From: Podaxis mareebaensis
Taxonomy: Eukaryota > Basidiomycota > Agaricomycetes > Agaricales > Agaricaceae
Direction of reading: 5' to 3'
Length of the DNA stretch: 64,000 nt
Assembly (NCBI GenBank): GCA_018524725.1
Contig: JAEUWP010000547.1
Span: 1 to 64,000, forward strand
A model generated the notes under the pieces. The model saw only the letters and a list, made by a program, of their open reading frames with translations. It did no database searches and was not told where the DNA came from. Each line of letters begins with the position of its first letter. Positions within the stretch are counted from its first letter, which is position 1. The position numbers were made by a program, and so were the translations under genes. This document shows, piece by piece, positions 22,823 to 34,444 of the stretch.

Positions 22823-25005
22823 TTACTTATTAACTCCGGTTCTGATGACCCAAAGTGGCACGTTTATCGGGGAATTACTAAGTTAGATAAATTATGCTGA
22901 GGACGGGGAACTGCGGATGCGGCGGGTTATGTGGATACCAAACGGTTTAACATGGCTGACGTTACGTGAAGTTAATAACTAACTATCCAAGGTAATCGGG
23001 ACACATACCTGGTTATTCCAGTCGTAAACGATATTTCAGGCTGAGCTGTGAGGTCACTTATAGACACAGGTAGGGAGATAGTGAACTCGGAGAGGATTCC
23101 AGCCATCGTGAGGAGCACTGATGTCTCAGCAAAATGCGTTCCTGAATGGGTTTAGACCGTGCGTTCACAAAGGGAGAGTATAACAGAGGGTAACATACCT
23201 GGGCAAGCGCGTCGGCCGAACCCAAAGGCCCATTGACGAGGATCTGGCTGTGTTTGTCCTTGGGAATCTGGTTCCAGGAAACGCTCGGGAGAGAAGGTAT
23301 CGGGGTTTGGGAACAGAGACGGGTCGTGCATAATGGCCCTACAAAAATCATGTCTATCGTGAGGTTCTCAAGGGCAGGAAATCGTCACAATAACTGTACG
23401 TACCAGACATTGCCAATAACAGTAGCATTCTCTGGAATCGTATATTCGCGATATATATCTTCCTTGATCACCTTATGCGGTAAAGCTACAGCATCATTTA
23501 TCAGGAGAGCGTACCCCATACGCAAGAATGTGATGTTTAGAAAATATTCGTAGAAAACATTTTTAGGAACTAACACCCACTCACCGAGATTACCGACTGG
23601 TGCAAACCGCAGCACTTCCTTAAGCACAGCTTGTAGATACGTCAGGAACCCGAGATGAGATGGATGTGGCATTTGGTCTTGGCCACAGATCTCGTCAATC
23701 TCCGCCTGCGCGCGTGTCTGGACGTCGGGATGAAGAGCCATTAGGAGAATGAAGGATGTGATGGCCGACACGGTCTGAGGGTGGGTATATGAGAATTATG
23801 TAAGGTGAACTGAGATAGGGCGAGGTGGTAGAAAGTACGAAGGAAGTTGGTGTGGGGGAGGGGGACGTACAGTGTCAGAAGCTCCGACATAGAGACCGCC
23901 TGCACACCACCTGATTATGTCTTCCTGTTCTTTGTCTACCGGTACCCCACCTTGTGTAAGAAGGGAGGAGGTAAATGACTCGGCATAAGTTCCCGTCACC
24001 TGCCAGATTTATCAGCTTGAACCATATTTTACTTGTAGTTGTGGAGCTAGCTACCATCTGCTTCTTCACCCATTGGTGAGGGACGTCGGACAAGTAACTC
24101 AGCCGTTCTCTCCACACTTTTCCCAGGCGCTTGAATCTGCCTCCGGGTAAAAATGAGGGAATGTAGCGAGCTACGGAAGGAATAGAGTCAAGTGAAGGAA
24201 TGAAATGGATAGTGGGATCAACAAACCAATTGGATAATAATCGACGAGCCACGATCCATTTGCCATTGTCTTGTCGGTTATTTTTATTGTTTCTTCAGCA
24301 ACACGGACGAAGGTATCATCGAGGCTCTCGATAGTATACCCATAGGCGACTCGCATAATAATGCCGACGAAGTTCCTGTGCAAAGCCCGGTCAAAAGCTA
24401 CCTTCAAAAACGCCTTCACTAACGAACCTTCTGACGTGCTGGACGTAATTCTCAGGAGTGTCTGAAAGACCTTCGAGAAGTTTACCAAGCTCTTCTTGCA
24501 GGATTGGCCAATATGTCTTGGTGGATTTGGAACCCGTCCCCTGTTGTATGAGTCTTCGGTAAATTTTGTGATGAGGGTCTTGTGACGAGATGTTGAAGAC
24601 GGTTTTCGATCTGCCGCAGACCGTGTGGGACATGTATTGCTCAGGGCGATCCGAGTAGATATCTGCCCTTCCCTCGAGTAAGTCGGACACAGATCGCAAG
24701 TCATTAAGGACTATTATTGTCCGGTTGTAGACTCGGAAGGATATAACTGGTTCTATGTGCCTAATGAGATATAAGATCGCTGACGCCCGGGGGTGCTTAC
24801 CGTTGTACAACTTTGACCAAGAGGCGTACGTTTTCCATGGCTCCTTGTGTGGCAACTGTTTCTTGATACCAAAAAACCAATGACCTTTTGGGCCGGGCGG
24901 AAGTGGCCGATAACGAGGCCCATTGAATCTCAGACCGTATACAAACACCAGAAGTAGGATGCTGATGCATAGCAGGAACCAAGAAAGACTAGAGGAAATA
25001 TCCAT
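22823..25005 (-). CDS. Cytochrome P450 monooxygenase
   Basis: A haem-thiolate monooxygenase anchored in the endoplasmic reticulum; the substrate is unknown. The start at 25005 gives a membrane anchor (SWFLLCISILLLVFVYGL) and the proline hinge RPLPPGPKG. Further on are YVGASDT (helix I oxygen-activating region), KEVLR as ExxR, SPERF as PERF, and the haem loop FGFGRRACPG with the cysteine ligand near 23195. After the loop HFAETSVLLTMAGILSEF continues the helix L region in frame across an intron. Many short introns are present, for example one after APVGNLG (GTGAGT..TGTAG). The final exon is uncertain: two acceptors give different tails, one ending at TAA 22823-22825. The gene otherwise looks intact. 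It resembles basidiomycete P450s annotated as O-methylsterigmatocystin oxidoreductase-like, but the CYP family cannot be settled here. Confidence 0.82.
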
Positions 25006-25028
25006 AAGTTCAATTCTCGTTGGCTGAG

Positions 25029-25036
25029 CTTTTATA
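25029..25036 (-). promoter_or_regulatory. TATA-like element next to the P450 start
   Basis: TATAAAAG on the minus strand, 24-31 bases upstream of the P450 ATG. If used it would place transcription initiation almost at the start codon, so it may be coincidental. Confidence 0.25.
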
Positions 25037-25824
25037 TGCGATTCGACATCTGTGGCGGTAGTATTTCTGTAGGGGTTGTCGGTATCAACTCTGACTCCGG
25101 AAGAGTTATTGCAGTGACAAATCCTCACGGCGAAACAGACGATATGGAGCCATTAGAATGCAGTATGATTGTGGCAAAGCCGGGGGACGCCGCGGCGGAA
25201 GAGACTCGAATAATGGTGCGATTCCGAGCGCGTAGCGCCCGGGATGTTGCACTGTTGCATCAGTAACAAATTTGGATTTTCGGCTCACCAACTGGGGTAA
25301 CCATTACACGTGGTGGCAGGGAATGTGCCAGAGTGTGATCATCGCCGTGCTGTCGGCGTCTATTGCGTCACTGAGCCTGTGTAGTACAGTAAGCAAACGT
25401 CAGCTATTAAATACGCCTGCGGGGTAGGAATGCGTTAACAGTTTCCGAATAAAACAGCCCGACTCATCTGGGCAATCGGGGAGGCGGAGCAGAAACTCAT
25501 CCGCGTATTTCCCCAATGGATTTCGATAGAAATGTAGTGCAGTTCGAGCGCCATAGGTCCCACTAGGGCATCAAAGGGTTCTTAGCCGATAACACAAACC
25601 ATTTTTGAGTTTCCAGACATGAAACTCATCACTCCGACCGGTCCTGGTTAGAAGCGATTCATTGTTAGGATTATCTTGGGTACACATCCTATCAGACACT
25701 GAAACACGTGCGGGAATAGCAAGACCGCAGTAGAGTCATTTGCGTAGTGTATGTAAGTAACCTAAAAAGTGATGAAGAGGTCATTGATCTTGGCTTCATC
25801 AAATATAGCGATAGCCTACCTCAG
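25037..25824. other. Intergenic, no gene seen
   Basis: Between the P450 start and the F-box-like gene's 3' end. A plus-strand frame at 25036-25266 is antisense to the presumed P450 promoter and has no recognisable product. Confidence 0.35.
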
Positions 25825-26914
25825 CTAAGCCCTTTCACGACTCTGAGATTTGAGATCCCGTTTCCGGGTTGAAATAATATCCTCAGCTTCCATCCAAAAG
25901 TCCTTTTGACCCCGTGGAAGATAAGTCCAGGCGCACAAATCATAAGGCACGGGTACAATATAGTGCACAAAATCCCGTCGTGCCTCCAAATACGACGATA
26001 AAGACTCTGGTATCCCTCTAGACGAGCCTAGGACAATCCGCTCATCATACTTTCCCAGCATGAGCTCGGTGTATATCTGACGCGCAACGTCAGTCTCTTC
26101 CAAGTTATCAGTCACAAAATGTCCGATAGCCGTGGAAGGGACCAGGATGACGAAACATCGTAATCCCGGTGGAACATGAGGAAGAGTAATTTGAATGATG
26201 GATTGGAGGTGAACTGCTATGTCCTGTATGCTTTTCTGCTGAAGGCAAGTTAGGATACAGTCCAAATTGAAGTAGGTCAAGTTTTCTAGGGAGGAAAACC
26301 CGTCCCAAGAGACGGTGGGCCCGAAGTCAATGTCAAGGTGTGTGAGGTTTCTGAAAAAGGGGAGGTGAAATGACCGATGTTCGGGAGGTAGGGATTCCCA
26401 ATAAAGGGAGAGTCTCCGTAACCTTGGAAGAGTGAGCGTATGGGGTGAGAGGATAGACTCGAGAATCGTCTGAGTAGTGGGGCTGGGCTGTGCCCAGCAC
26501 GCTAGACTGATCAAATTGGTACATAGAGGGAGGAATCCCTCTGCGAGATTCCACTTCTGCAAGTCATCGACGAAGATTCTTTGGACATATCGCGTGTAAA
26601 AGTCTTTCGGCTTTGATCCTTCGTGAAATGTGGATGCGAATAAGCGAAATTGTCGCCTTTCGGTTTTGCTATACGTGTGACGGTTGAGGTCAATACACTG
26701 GTATATGAGAGGCTCGATCCTGATTCGAGGGGTTAGTGTTGATCATCGCGGAGTGATGGAAGAACGAGCACCAAGACTTGACGTCGTGTGACACGAGGGC
26801 AAAGTGGGTAGCTTTCCGACGACTCTCTTCAAAGGCTTCTTCGAAAATCAACCGCTGGATGTCTGTTGGAAACTGAGAGAATAGGGTGAAGCTTTCAGCG
26901 GCGTTCGGGGACAT
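25825..26914 (-). CDS. F-box-like domain protein
   Basis: Starts MSPNAAESFTLFSQFPTDIQ, where LFSQFPTDIQRLIFEEAFEE has the leucine/proline spacing of the F-box-like motif found in hundreds of Agaricomycete proteins. A 50-nt intron (GTGCTC..ATCAG) after VKSW restores the conserved continuation IEPLIYQCIDLNRH. The long second exon holds leucine-rich ladder-like repeats (LISLACWAQ, LRRLSLYWESL, LTHLDIDFG, LTYFNLDCIL) and ends KSQSRERA. F-box proteins recruit substrates to SCF ubiquitin ligases; whether this diverged motif binds SKP1 is unknown. No frame damage is visible. Confidence 0.62.
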
Positions 26915-27038
26915 TGGTTCGTCTGACGGGAGACATGGAAGAAGGGTGAAGATATATGGGCGCGCTCAGCGACGAAGGCTTTCGAAGACTATTGCGGCAC
27001 GTGCGTGACATGCATTATGGCACCCAAATCAAGCCAGA

Positions 27039-27971
27039 CTACAAAAAGCTACTAAATTTAGGGACATTAGCTACCTCTTTCTGGGCGAATTCGCTCCAGG
27101 AATGTATGATGGGGCGGCAAGAGTTGCATCCTGTAAGATGAAAGAAGATCGTGAATATCTCCCGTAGAGCTTGAATACCCTCGCCGAGGCGACGATAAAT
27201 AAACCGAGATTTCGTTATCAGGCAGGGGCACGGATCATTTGGCCAGGGACAATTGGGGTCTTCAAAGGTGCAGACTCTGCGCAAGGCCGAGCTCCAAGCC
27301 TCGTAAAAATGGATCTGTTATTGACAAGTGAGCTGAAGCAAATTATAACGCTGAATCTGCCACTAACCCAAGGAACAACAAGAGTGGGGGGTAGTGCATC
27401 CAGAGTGGATTTCAATGGCTCGGCGATAACAAGCGGGGCGGCTCGATCGAGTAGTTCGTGATACCCATGCCTTCCTGCGTATATCATCACATCCCTTGGG
27501 TGCTGCAGGACATAATTTCTAAGAATTCTTCGCTCGGTCTTCGTACAACCCCAATATTAGACCGCACGTACGTCATTCTAACATGGCAAATGTTCATCGC
27601 AGGGAACACTTCGTATTTCTCTGCTGCCTCGGCAAGAGGTGCGAGGACTTCAATGACCTCACATTCCAGGGAAGGATGTCGTCGAGGGTAGATGAACTGA
27701 AAAAGTAGCTCCAGGGTGCGAGCGGATTCGGTCAGGTGAACAACTTCTCCACAAGTCTCAAACTCAGGGGGAGGAAAACCGCCTGTAGCCGTCTCCAAAT
27801 TCTTTCTGTGTATACGGAGCTGAACGCCGTCACAGGATTGAAATACTACATCTGCAGAAGGGTCGTTGACTAGCAGGAGTCAGTTCCCAAGGGTTAATCT
27901 TGCGAGGAATTAGTCTACCCACAGGCTTCAGACGAACGGATTTCGGGTTTAGAAGCAACTGGGGCATCCAT
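27039..27971 (-). CDS. BTB/POZ domain protein
   Basis: The spliced start MDAPVASKPEIRSSEAFNDP leads into a typical mushroom BTB domain: DPSADVVFQSCDGVQLRIHR, then ETCGEVVHLTESARTLELLF, QFIYPRRHPSLE and AEKYEVFPAMNI. Introns are GTGGGT..GCTAG after EAF, GTACGT..GCGAAG after HVRM, and GTTAGT..ACGAG after VVPW (joining AWSSALRRVCTF). The C-terminal half contains CPWPNDPCPC and ends VANVPKFSSFL. All joins keep frame. BTB domains dimerise and often act as adaptors for CUL3 ubiquitin ligases; the cellular role here is unknown. A second, decayed BTB gene lies in the mobile element at 41.8 kb. Confidence 0.72.
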
Positions 27972-28211
27972 AGTAAGGGGGAAGGGGGTAGTCGCATTCC
28001 ATCATTTATTTCCTCCCCTTTAACCCTTCATCCGCGCATTTGATCAATGACCACTCATGGAGACCTGGTGGAAGACGCGTGCAAGATCTGTGTGGCAAGG
28101 ACGCGGCCCCGGCAATTACCGGATTAAACAAGACTAAACAACGCCGGCGTTGAATGATTTGTGTATAGCCCGCCGACATCAAGACCAGCCCCGTTCCCTC
28201 AAGACTTTCCG
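27972..28211. promoter_or_regulatory. Divergent promoter region of BTB and eL14 genes
   Basis: About 240 bases separate the two divergently transcribed start codons. It contains a pyrimidine-rich tract with TTTATTTCCTCCCCTTTAACC on the eL14 strand (28004-28026), as is common before fungal ribosomal-protein genes. No TATA is evident. Confidence 0.4.
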
Positions 28212-28951
28212 ATGGCAGTACGTCCGAAATCTCTGCTTGGACTATGCTTGGATCGCATGCAGTTGCATACAGCCAAAAATCAGCGAAATCGCGGTCGAAT
28301 TCCGATGGATGGAACTTTGGGACTTTGGATGATGAGCTGATGATGTGTTGGGCTGGCGCTCTTTATACAGCACTCCTGCGATCCAGGTGTCTTGGGTGAA
28401 AACCAATTGAACTGACGCATATATTCTCTCTACATCTAGGAATCAAATTTCAAGCGTTTCGTCGAGGTCGGCCGAGGTGCGTATGTTGGTGTACAAGAGA
28501 ATATAACATTCTAGACTCACGGTTTTGCAGTTGTCCTCATTAACAACGGCCCCTTCTCAGGAAAAATCGCCGTCATTGCCGAGATCATCGACCACAACCG
28601 GGTGAGCATATCCTCAAGCCATTGCTCTTAAGCCAACTGCTAAGAAGGAACTAGGCAATCATTGACGGTCCTACTACCGGTGTCCCCCGCCAGGCCTTCC
28701 CCTACAGGCACCTCCTCCTCACACCTCTCAAACTCACAAAATTGCCTCGCGCTGCTGGTTCCGGTGTCATTCGGAAGCTTGTAGAGAAGGAGGGTATCGT
28801 TGAGAAGTGGGACAATTCCGCATGGGCGCAGAAGCGGGCGACCAAGGAGAAGCGGAAGTCGCTGAACGACTTCGATCGTTTCAAGGTCATGTTGGCGAAG
28901 AAGCAGAGGCGGGATGTTGTCCGAAAAGCCCTCAAGAAGGCATCAGCATGA
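28212..28951 (+). CDS. RPL14: 60S ribosomal protein eL14
   Basis: Large-subunit ribosomal protein of about 140 residues. Exon 1 is only six coding bases, ATGGCA at 28212-28217, followed by a GTACGT donor. Exon 2 (28440-28476) gives ESNFKRFVEVGR, exon 3 (28531-28601) VVLINNGPFSGKIAVIAEII and DHNR, and exon 4 (from 28655) AIIDGPTTGVPRQAFPYRH through the KOW-family core to the basic C-terminus KKQRRDVVRKALKKASA. Every join is in phase and the spliced start MAESNFKRF matches the expected N-terminus. Without the micro-exon no start codon can be placed, so I regard it as real. Confidence 0.9.
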
Positions 28952-29238
28952 GCCGGGCACTTGTATTCACATTGCTATGTCCATGTTTTGTCCATGCATT
29001 TACGCACATGCAACATGCGTTTCCGTTCTCTCTGTAAGATAGCCAATGCTGCATCATACAAGCCCGTATGACGAAACCAGATGGGCTGTCACAGTTGGCC
29101 GATCACTAGTAATGATACCTGGAGTACCCACCTCGGGAGGTTACTGACTGCTTCTATCTCATTCTCAATATTTTAGATTAATTGATTTCGAACAATATCG
29201 ACACAGAAAGCTGGCATACGGAAGATGTTGATCTGTCT
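28952..29238. other. Convergent intergenic region
   Basis: 3' regions of eL14 and of the MLKL-like gene on the opposite strand. Nothing else is seen. Confidence 0.4.
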
Positions 29239-30309
29239 TCAGCGAGCAAAGGAGAAATTGATATTGTTCCCTGACCCGGAAACGTTAAAGCTATCATCTC
29301 TGACAGTGTGGTTCATATCTCCTCCAACATAGCTATAACTTATGTTGGCGCCCGGAGCAATATGGTTCTGCACGTTTGCAAAACTGTTCGTTCCAGAAGC
29401 CGGGAATCCGGCCGGATCACCCATCGCGACATTCATCAGCTGAGACTGTCGTGCTTCGTCTCGAAGTCGCCGGCGTTCCGCTCTGGCCTGCGATCGTGCA
29501 GATTTGGGTGGCTGCATAGGTGATGCTTGCGGCTGCGGCACCTCAGGCTGTGGCATTTGGAGAGGGGGCTGTGATGTTTTTTGTTGTTCCAGCAATTCTG
29601 CTAGTTGGGTGCTCAACGTTGCCAGTTGTTTGCGCACTTCAATATCGGATTGTAGCTGAAGCGAGCCTCAGTTTGACAGGACACGTCACCAACAGCAATG
29701 CAAGGAAACTCACTCCAAAGAGGCTGATAGCGTGTTGCAGGCGACTCCGACACTCCAGGATGGTTTCTTGGTCCACTTGATGGTGCAAAATTCTTTTCAT
29801 TAGGGAACGCTTCTTCACATGTTTCTTGACACAGGCTTCTATGGCTTGCATATCCCTGTGTGTGAACTGAGCGTCAATTGACTTATCGAGAGGAAAACGG
29901 CGCGACGTACTCCACAAGTTGATTGGCGTCCTGCTGTAGTACTGCAAGGCCAACAGAGGCGATCTGCTCACTCTGAGAAACGTTTACTCTCTGAATGACG
30001 GTAACCATAATGAGGCAGGAATCCCTTCCTATTGAGATAAATTCCTCTTTGTTGGCCTTCACCGTCTGAAATGCACGTTAAGGATCAGGCTGGGTGACAT
30101 AAACGTGTTATCCTCACCTGGGCAATATTGATGATTGAGAGGGCAATACCAGCTGCCACAGCAATTCCTGGTACTGGGGCGAAGTCGCCCGCAGTCTGGA
30201 GCAACCGCAGGGCGTGCTCGCCGATAATGACAGCTGTCGACAATATGAAGCCCTTTGAAGTCAAATCATCATTAACGGTATCAAGCAGACCCATACCTGG
30301 GTTACCCAT
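29239..30309 (-). CDS. MLKL-like helical-bundle protein with Gly/Asn-rich tail
   Basis: About 300 residues in four exons. Residues 1-165 match the four-helix bundle that precedes NACHT domains in many Agaricomycete proteins and resembles the MLKL/HeLo-like cell-death domain: GEHALRLLQTAGDFAPVPGI, VAAGIALSIINIAQ, TVKANKEEFISIGRDSCLIM, then KRILHHQVDQETILECRSRL and SLFGLQSDIEVRKQLATLST. Introns join in phase at IAQ/TVKA, LVE/DMQA and LFG/LQSD. No nucleotide-binding or kinase domain follows; instead comes a coiled-coil and proline/glutamine linker (PQPEVPQPQASPMQPP, RAERRRLRDEARQSQL) and a tail of about 60 residues rich in Asn, Gly and Ser (SYSYVGGDMNHTV, FNVSGSGNNINFSFAR). This helical domain plus C-terminal Asn/Gly tail parallels HET-s, but the role is inference. 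The start could also be the Met five residues later. Confidence 0.6.
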
Positions 30310-30626
30310 CGGGCCTTTGAAGACCTGGAGGCAAGTATGATGGGAAGAGGTGTGCAGGAAGATCAACGCCCGCTTATGTCCACGGGTGACAAATATATTA
30401 AGATGTGGTGCTTCGGGCGTCTATGTAAAGACGCGGGGGGCGATGTGGGAAGACACAACTTGTGATGGGCGATGCATTCTGTCCGTTGAGCTTTTTAAAT
30501 GATGAGTCGGACCTGAAAAGTCATGGTGAGGTAGAAGTGGCTGTGGAGGCGCGTGGACAAACGCAACACAATTGGACACGCGTCTTGCCTTCCTACCATC
30601 ACAATACAATTGGCCAATAATCCGTC
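30310..30626. promoter_or_regulatory. Divergent promoter region
   Basis: About 320 bases between the divergent MLKL-like and XPF-like genes. No clear core-promoter motif is seen. Confidence 0.35.
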
Positions 30627-33600
30627 ATGGGCTCGCTGACCAGTGATGACCACCTCAGGCAACATATCCATCAGCTGTTGTACAACTACGCCAAAACGCA
30701 CTTGACGACTGATCACATTGCATTTACCTCCATTATTTTCACTCAAGTCATTCCCGTTATCCACCGTAAAACGTCGACCTCGCGTTCTGACCTATATCCT
30801 CAGCTCCAGCCACACCTCTTGAAAGAAGTTCCCCTAGCCGACCCGGCAGCCTTTACACTACCCACTGATCCCTTTAATGTGCTTTTCAAATTACACAGCA
30901 TTGATCAACTTCCTCGCTATGAAGAACGATTCAGGGCGAATCGTGAGGCGACAATGCTTCTAAAACAGCATCTCCGAACACGCAGTGGAGCGCCGAAAAC
31001 GGAGAGAATCATCTACGAGGATGAGCGTATGAACCCATATCTTCCCATTTATGCTTTATTCGCCCTGAATTTGGTTGCATAGATCCACCACTTTGTATCC
31101 CGGAACTGTTGTCTCCTATTCTTACGCGCCGTTCCATTCGTGCAGGTCCTCATCTGGGAAATTCGGGTTGCCTGAGCTCGTTGCCAAGTTCATCTAGCGC
31201 CCTGGTCCGAAGCACTGGTATTTGCCCCGTGCGAGTAGAAGCTGTACAAGAACCAGATATCCCTTATGAACGGACGCTGTACACCCGTTATCTTCCAGCG
31301 TCCGCTTCTATTTCGCTGATCCTCTCACTTCAGCAAAGTTGCATGGGCTTTAAAAGCTGAGGAGCGAGAGGAAGTCCGCGACTTATTGAAGCATGTCACG
31401 AACATGCGACGTCCTCAGCCCAATCACAGGAACTCTGTATTGCACAATTATCTCTACGGGGATGAACCCGCCCCTATTGCATCGCCTCTCGAAGAACAGT
31501 TCACCCCTATTTTCCCGAGAAGTAGGCGATTGGGTCACGGAAAAACGGAGATTGGCGCTGTGCCTCATGGACAAAGCATCAAAGACCTTACAGCAATCCT
31601 TCCTGAAGCCAGATTGGGATCCGATGACTCCGAATTAAGTATCGAAAATGCGAACATGATGATAGTCGATGGCTGGCGTTAGCCCTGTTCCACGTTATGC
31701 CATTCAATGCTGACTATTTTCTTAGATACACTCAGGGTGTCATCGCCAATGTCGACCGCGACGCCGACAAGCAGTCAAGAGGAAAACAAGATTGACCAAT
31801 TATTCCTGGGTGATTCGCCAATAACCGAACCTATGATTGGCCTGATGAATGAAAAGATAGGCAAGTTGGCGGGCTACACGTGTTTTCTATAAGCGCTAAC
31901 TTCATTGTTTCTTCCTTTCTTGCCCTTCGTTTGGTAGAGGAAATAGAAATCCCACGTTCACGCCGCATTGGAGGAACATATGGAAGGGGAACGCACATAC
32001 TCTACGGACAAAAGTGAGCCGCTTCTCGCCTTAATCAAGATCCACTCTTAATGCCTCTGTTTCCTAGCATAGGGACCTTCCTCTCCCCTTTACTTCAGAA
32101 CAAGGCATCGAATCCATCATCTGAGATTAGGGTCAGAGGTTCCAGTCCTGTGCCTGAATCCCTCCTCGGCCAGGCTTCCGTTCACGACAGCATCACGCGA
32201 AGCAACTGCGACAGTGACTGGGATAGCCTCGGTGCAGAAATCGAACGTTTGTGCCCAAATGAAGATCCGTCTGACATCATCATGAAAGTTAAAGTGGAGG
32301 AAGATAAGAGCGATATGTTTATGGAAGGTTCCCCGCTCATTTTTCAGGAACCATAGCCTCATACTCACTTTATGAGGATTAGTGCCTCAGTTGCCCTCGC
32401 CCAACGCCCGTGACTCTAATTCTCCCGTCCTCCCAACGAGGCTCAGTGACCTGACACAGGATATCGATACGTCGCATGGCTATCGCCCTGTAAAGAAAGC
32501 TTTGAAGGGTCTATCTGCGTTGAGGCTCTCCCTCTCATGGGTGTTAGGCTTATTGCTATGGTTTTTGGGGGTGTTGGCTCTGACTCTTGCTCAATAGGAC
32601 CTTCACTGTCGATGCACCGTTACCTTCTCATCAGGAGGTTTCTGGAGTCTCTGAGCTTTTCCCTGGTTCCTTACTTCGCGAGAATGTCGATCACTTGCTC
32701 CAGCGAGCTCTTGGTGACGCCTCTACCAGCGACAAAGCTCGGTTAGCTATTCTGGACGAAGATCTTGAATTACCAGCTATGGAGCAAGATAAAACGCCTT
32801 TCATTGCTATCTCTCGAAAGGACAGACGCGCTGGATTTGAAAATAGCCTCCACCGTGGTTACGCATCTCCCGAGCGCAAACGTACAATTCCCGAACCAGA
32901 TCGGCTACAACTGCCTGCTGACGGCGCAGTGCGGAATTTCAAGCGCCAGCGGATTCAGACTGAGGGTGACTTTGATGGTTTCTCTTACGAACCCTCCATC
33001 TTCCATTTCCAAGGTCCGGCTGATGCGCCGGTGTTTTGCGAGCCGCCAGAAGTGATACTCATTTTTGTTTGGAAGTGCCTTATGCTGACATTCAACTTGG
33101 CCCACCTAGTTCGACTCCCCACACTTGTCGTTTGTTGAAGCTACTCTCGCTGATCAGCAACCTACTGACGCCATTCGGATGAACATTTCTAATATGGATA
33201 CCCCCGAGGATGAAGCTAGGAACGTTCCCTATGACATGGACATCACTGCGAAAACTCGAGTGGAGCTTAGTTTCGCAGATCTGGTTCCGACCGCGGGTTT
33301 CGCTCCTACTGGGTCGCCTGAACCCTATATAGACTCACGCACTTCCCGTTTGGCCGAGTTTACACACTTACGGGCAAAAGCGGTCTTCGATGTTTCTACA
33401 ACTGCGGAAGCCTTAGACCTTCCTCTGAGTTCAAGCACAACAATGCAAACTTCATTAACGGATGATATTGCGGTTATGATTATTGATCAAGCTACTCTAG
33501 TTCTCCCGGAGGATGGAAATAGAGTCAAATCCCCTCATCGGTACATGACTTCCATGGATTTCGTGCAGCGACAATCAATTGTCCGGGCGCTCAGGACACA

Positions 33601-34444
33601 GGAATGCAACGTCAATTTGGCAGAACGAACGTCTCTAGGCGGTGTGGATGTAATCGTTGACCCTGACTCGGCTATCATCGTGGTTTCCCTGTTCACTCTT
33701 CCGGCACATGGAAACCAGCTAGTGGATCAAATATCGGAGCTCTCTTGGAGGTTTCTACGTATACTCATCATACTCGAAGCTTATCCTGAAACACTTGCGT
33801 TGAGACCGCCGAAATCGACTACGGATACACCGAACATCTCGGCGTATACTCCGCCTATCTTGAAAGCGATCAGGAAGCTGAAGCGGGATATAGTTATAGT
33901 AGAGGCATGCGGGAAAAAGAGAACGGAGTGTATGGTTGAATATGCTTTTGCGAACAATCCGTTGGAGGCGGCGAAGCTCACGAGGTATTTTGGGGACCTT
34001 GCTGAGGAGAGAGATCAGAGTGGTGGTCTTTTGTGGAAATCGAGGGAATGGTTAGAGTTGGAAGTGTTTCCGGTTTGTTCCCATAAACTCTTTGTTGGAA
34101 GCATTGACGAAGCAGTGGAATGGGTGCGCAGGACGAAGAGGATTTGGCCAAACTCGGGGGAATGAATCGGATGTCCGCTACGATCCTCCTATGCAAAGCG
34201 AGTGGGGACGAAATCTTGAGTATGTTGCCTGAAGAAAGAATGGAAGCATTTGGGCTCTTGGTTGGGTTTGATACTGTGGTATGTCCTCCGTATGTCATGC
34301 TGGACCTTGCTAATCCATGGACAGAAACTGTTGAACGATGACCTTGACGGTCTATTCAGAACAGATGAACGAGAAGCGGAGCCTTCGGCCATTGCTTTAT
34401 CGGAATGTTCCTGGCCAGGTGGAGTCAGCCAGTCAGAAGATTGA
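30627..34444 (+). CDS. Large XPF-family-like protein, SHOC1/ZIP2 candidate
   Basis: A multi-exon gene starting MGSLTSDDHLRQHIHQLLYN. The first intron (GTATGA..TAG, 57 nt) joins YEDE to HPPLCIPELL. The long middle is acidic and poorly conserved (LPSHQEVSGVSELFPGSLLR, KRQRIQTEG). The C-terminal third has an XPF-like fold: RTQECNVNLAERTSLGGVDV, IVDPDSAIIVVSLFTLP, SWRFLRILIILEAYP, YAFANNPLEAAKLTRYFGDL, then a helix-hairpin-helix-like end GMNRMSATILLCKASGDEIL and LPEERMEAFG. The catalytic ERKxxxD signature of active XPF nucleases is not seen, as expected for SHOC1/ZIP2, which promote meiotic crossovers. Final introns join EVFP/DEED and FDTV/KLLN. I am confident it is one protein-coding locus, less so about the family; internal exon borders near 31.2-32.6 kb were not all resolved. 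Confidence 0.55.
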
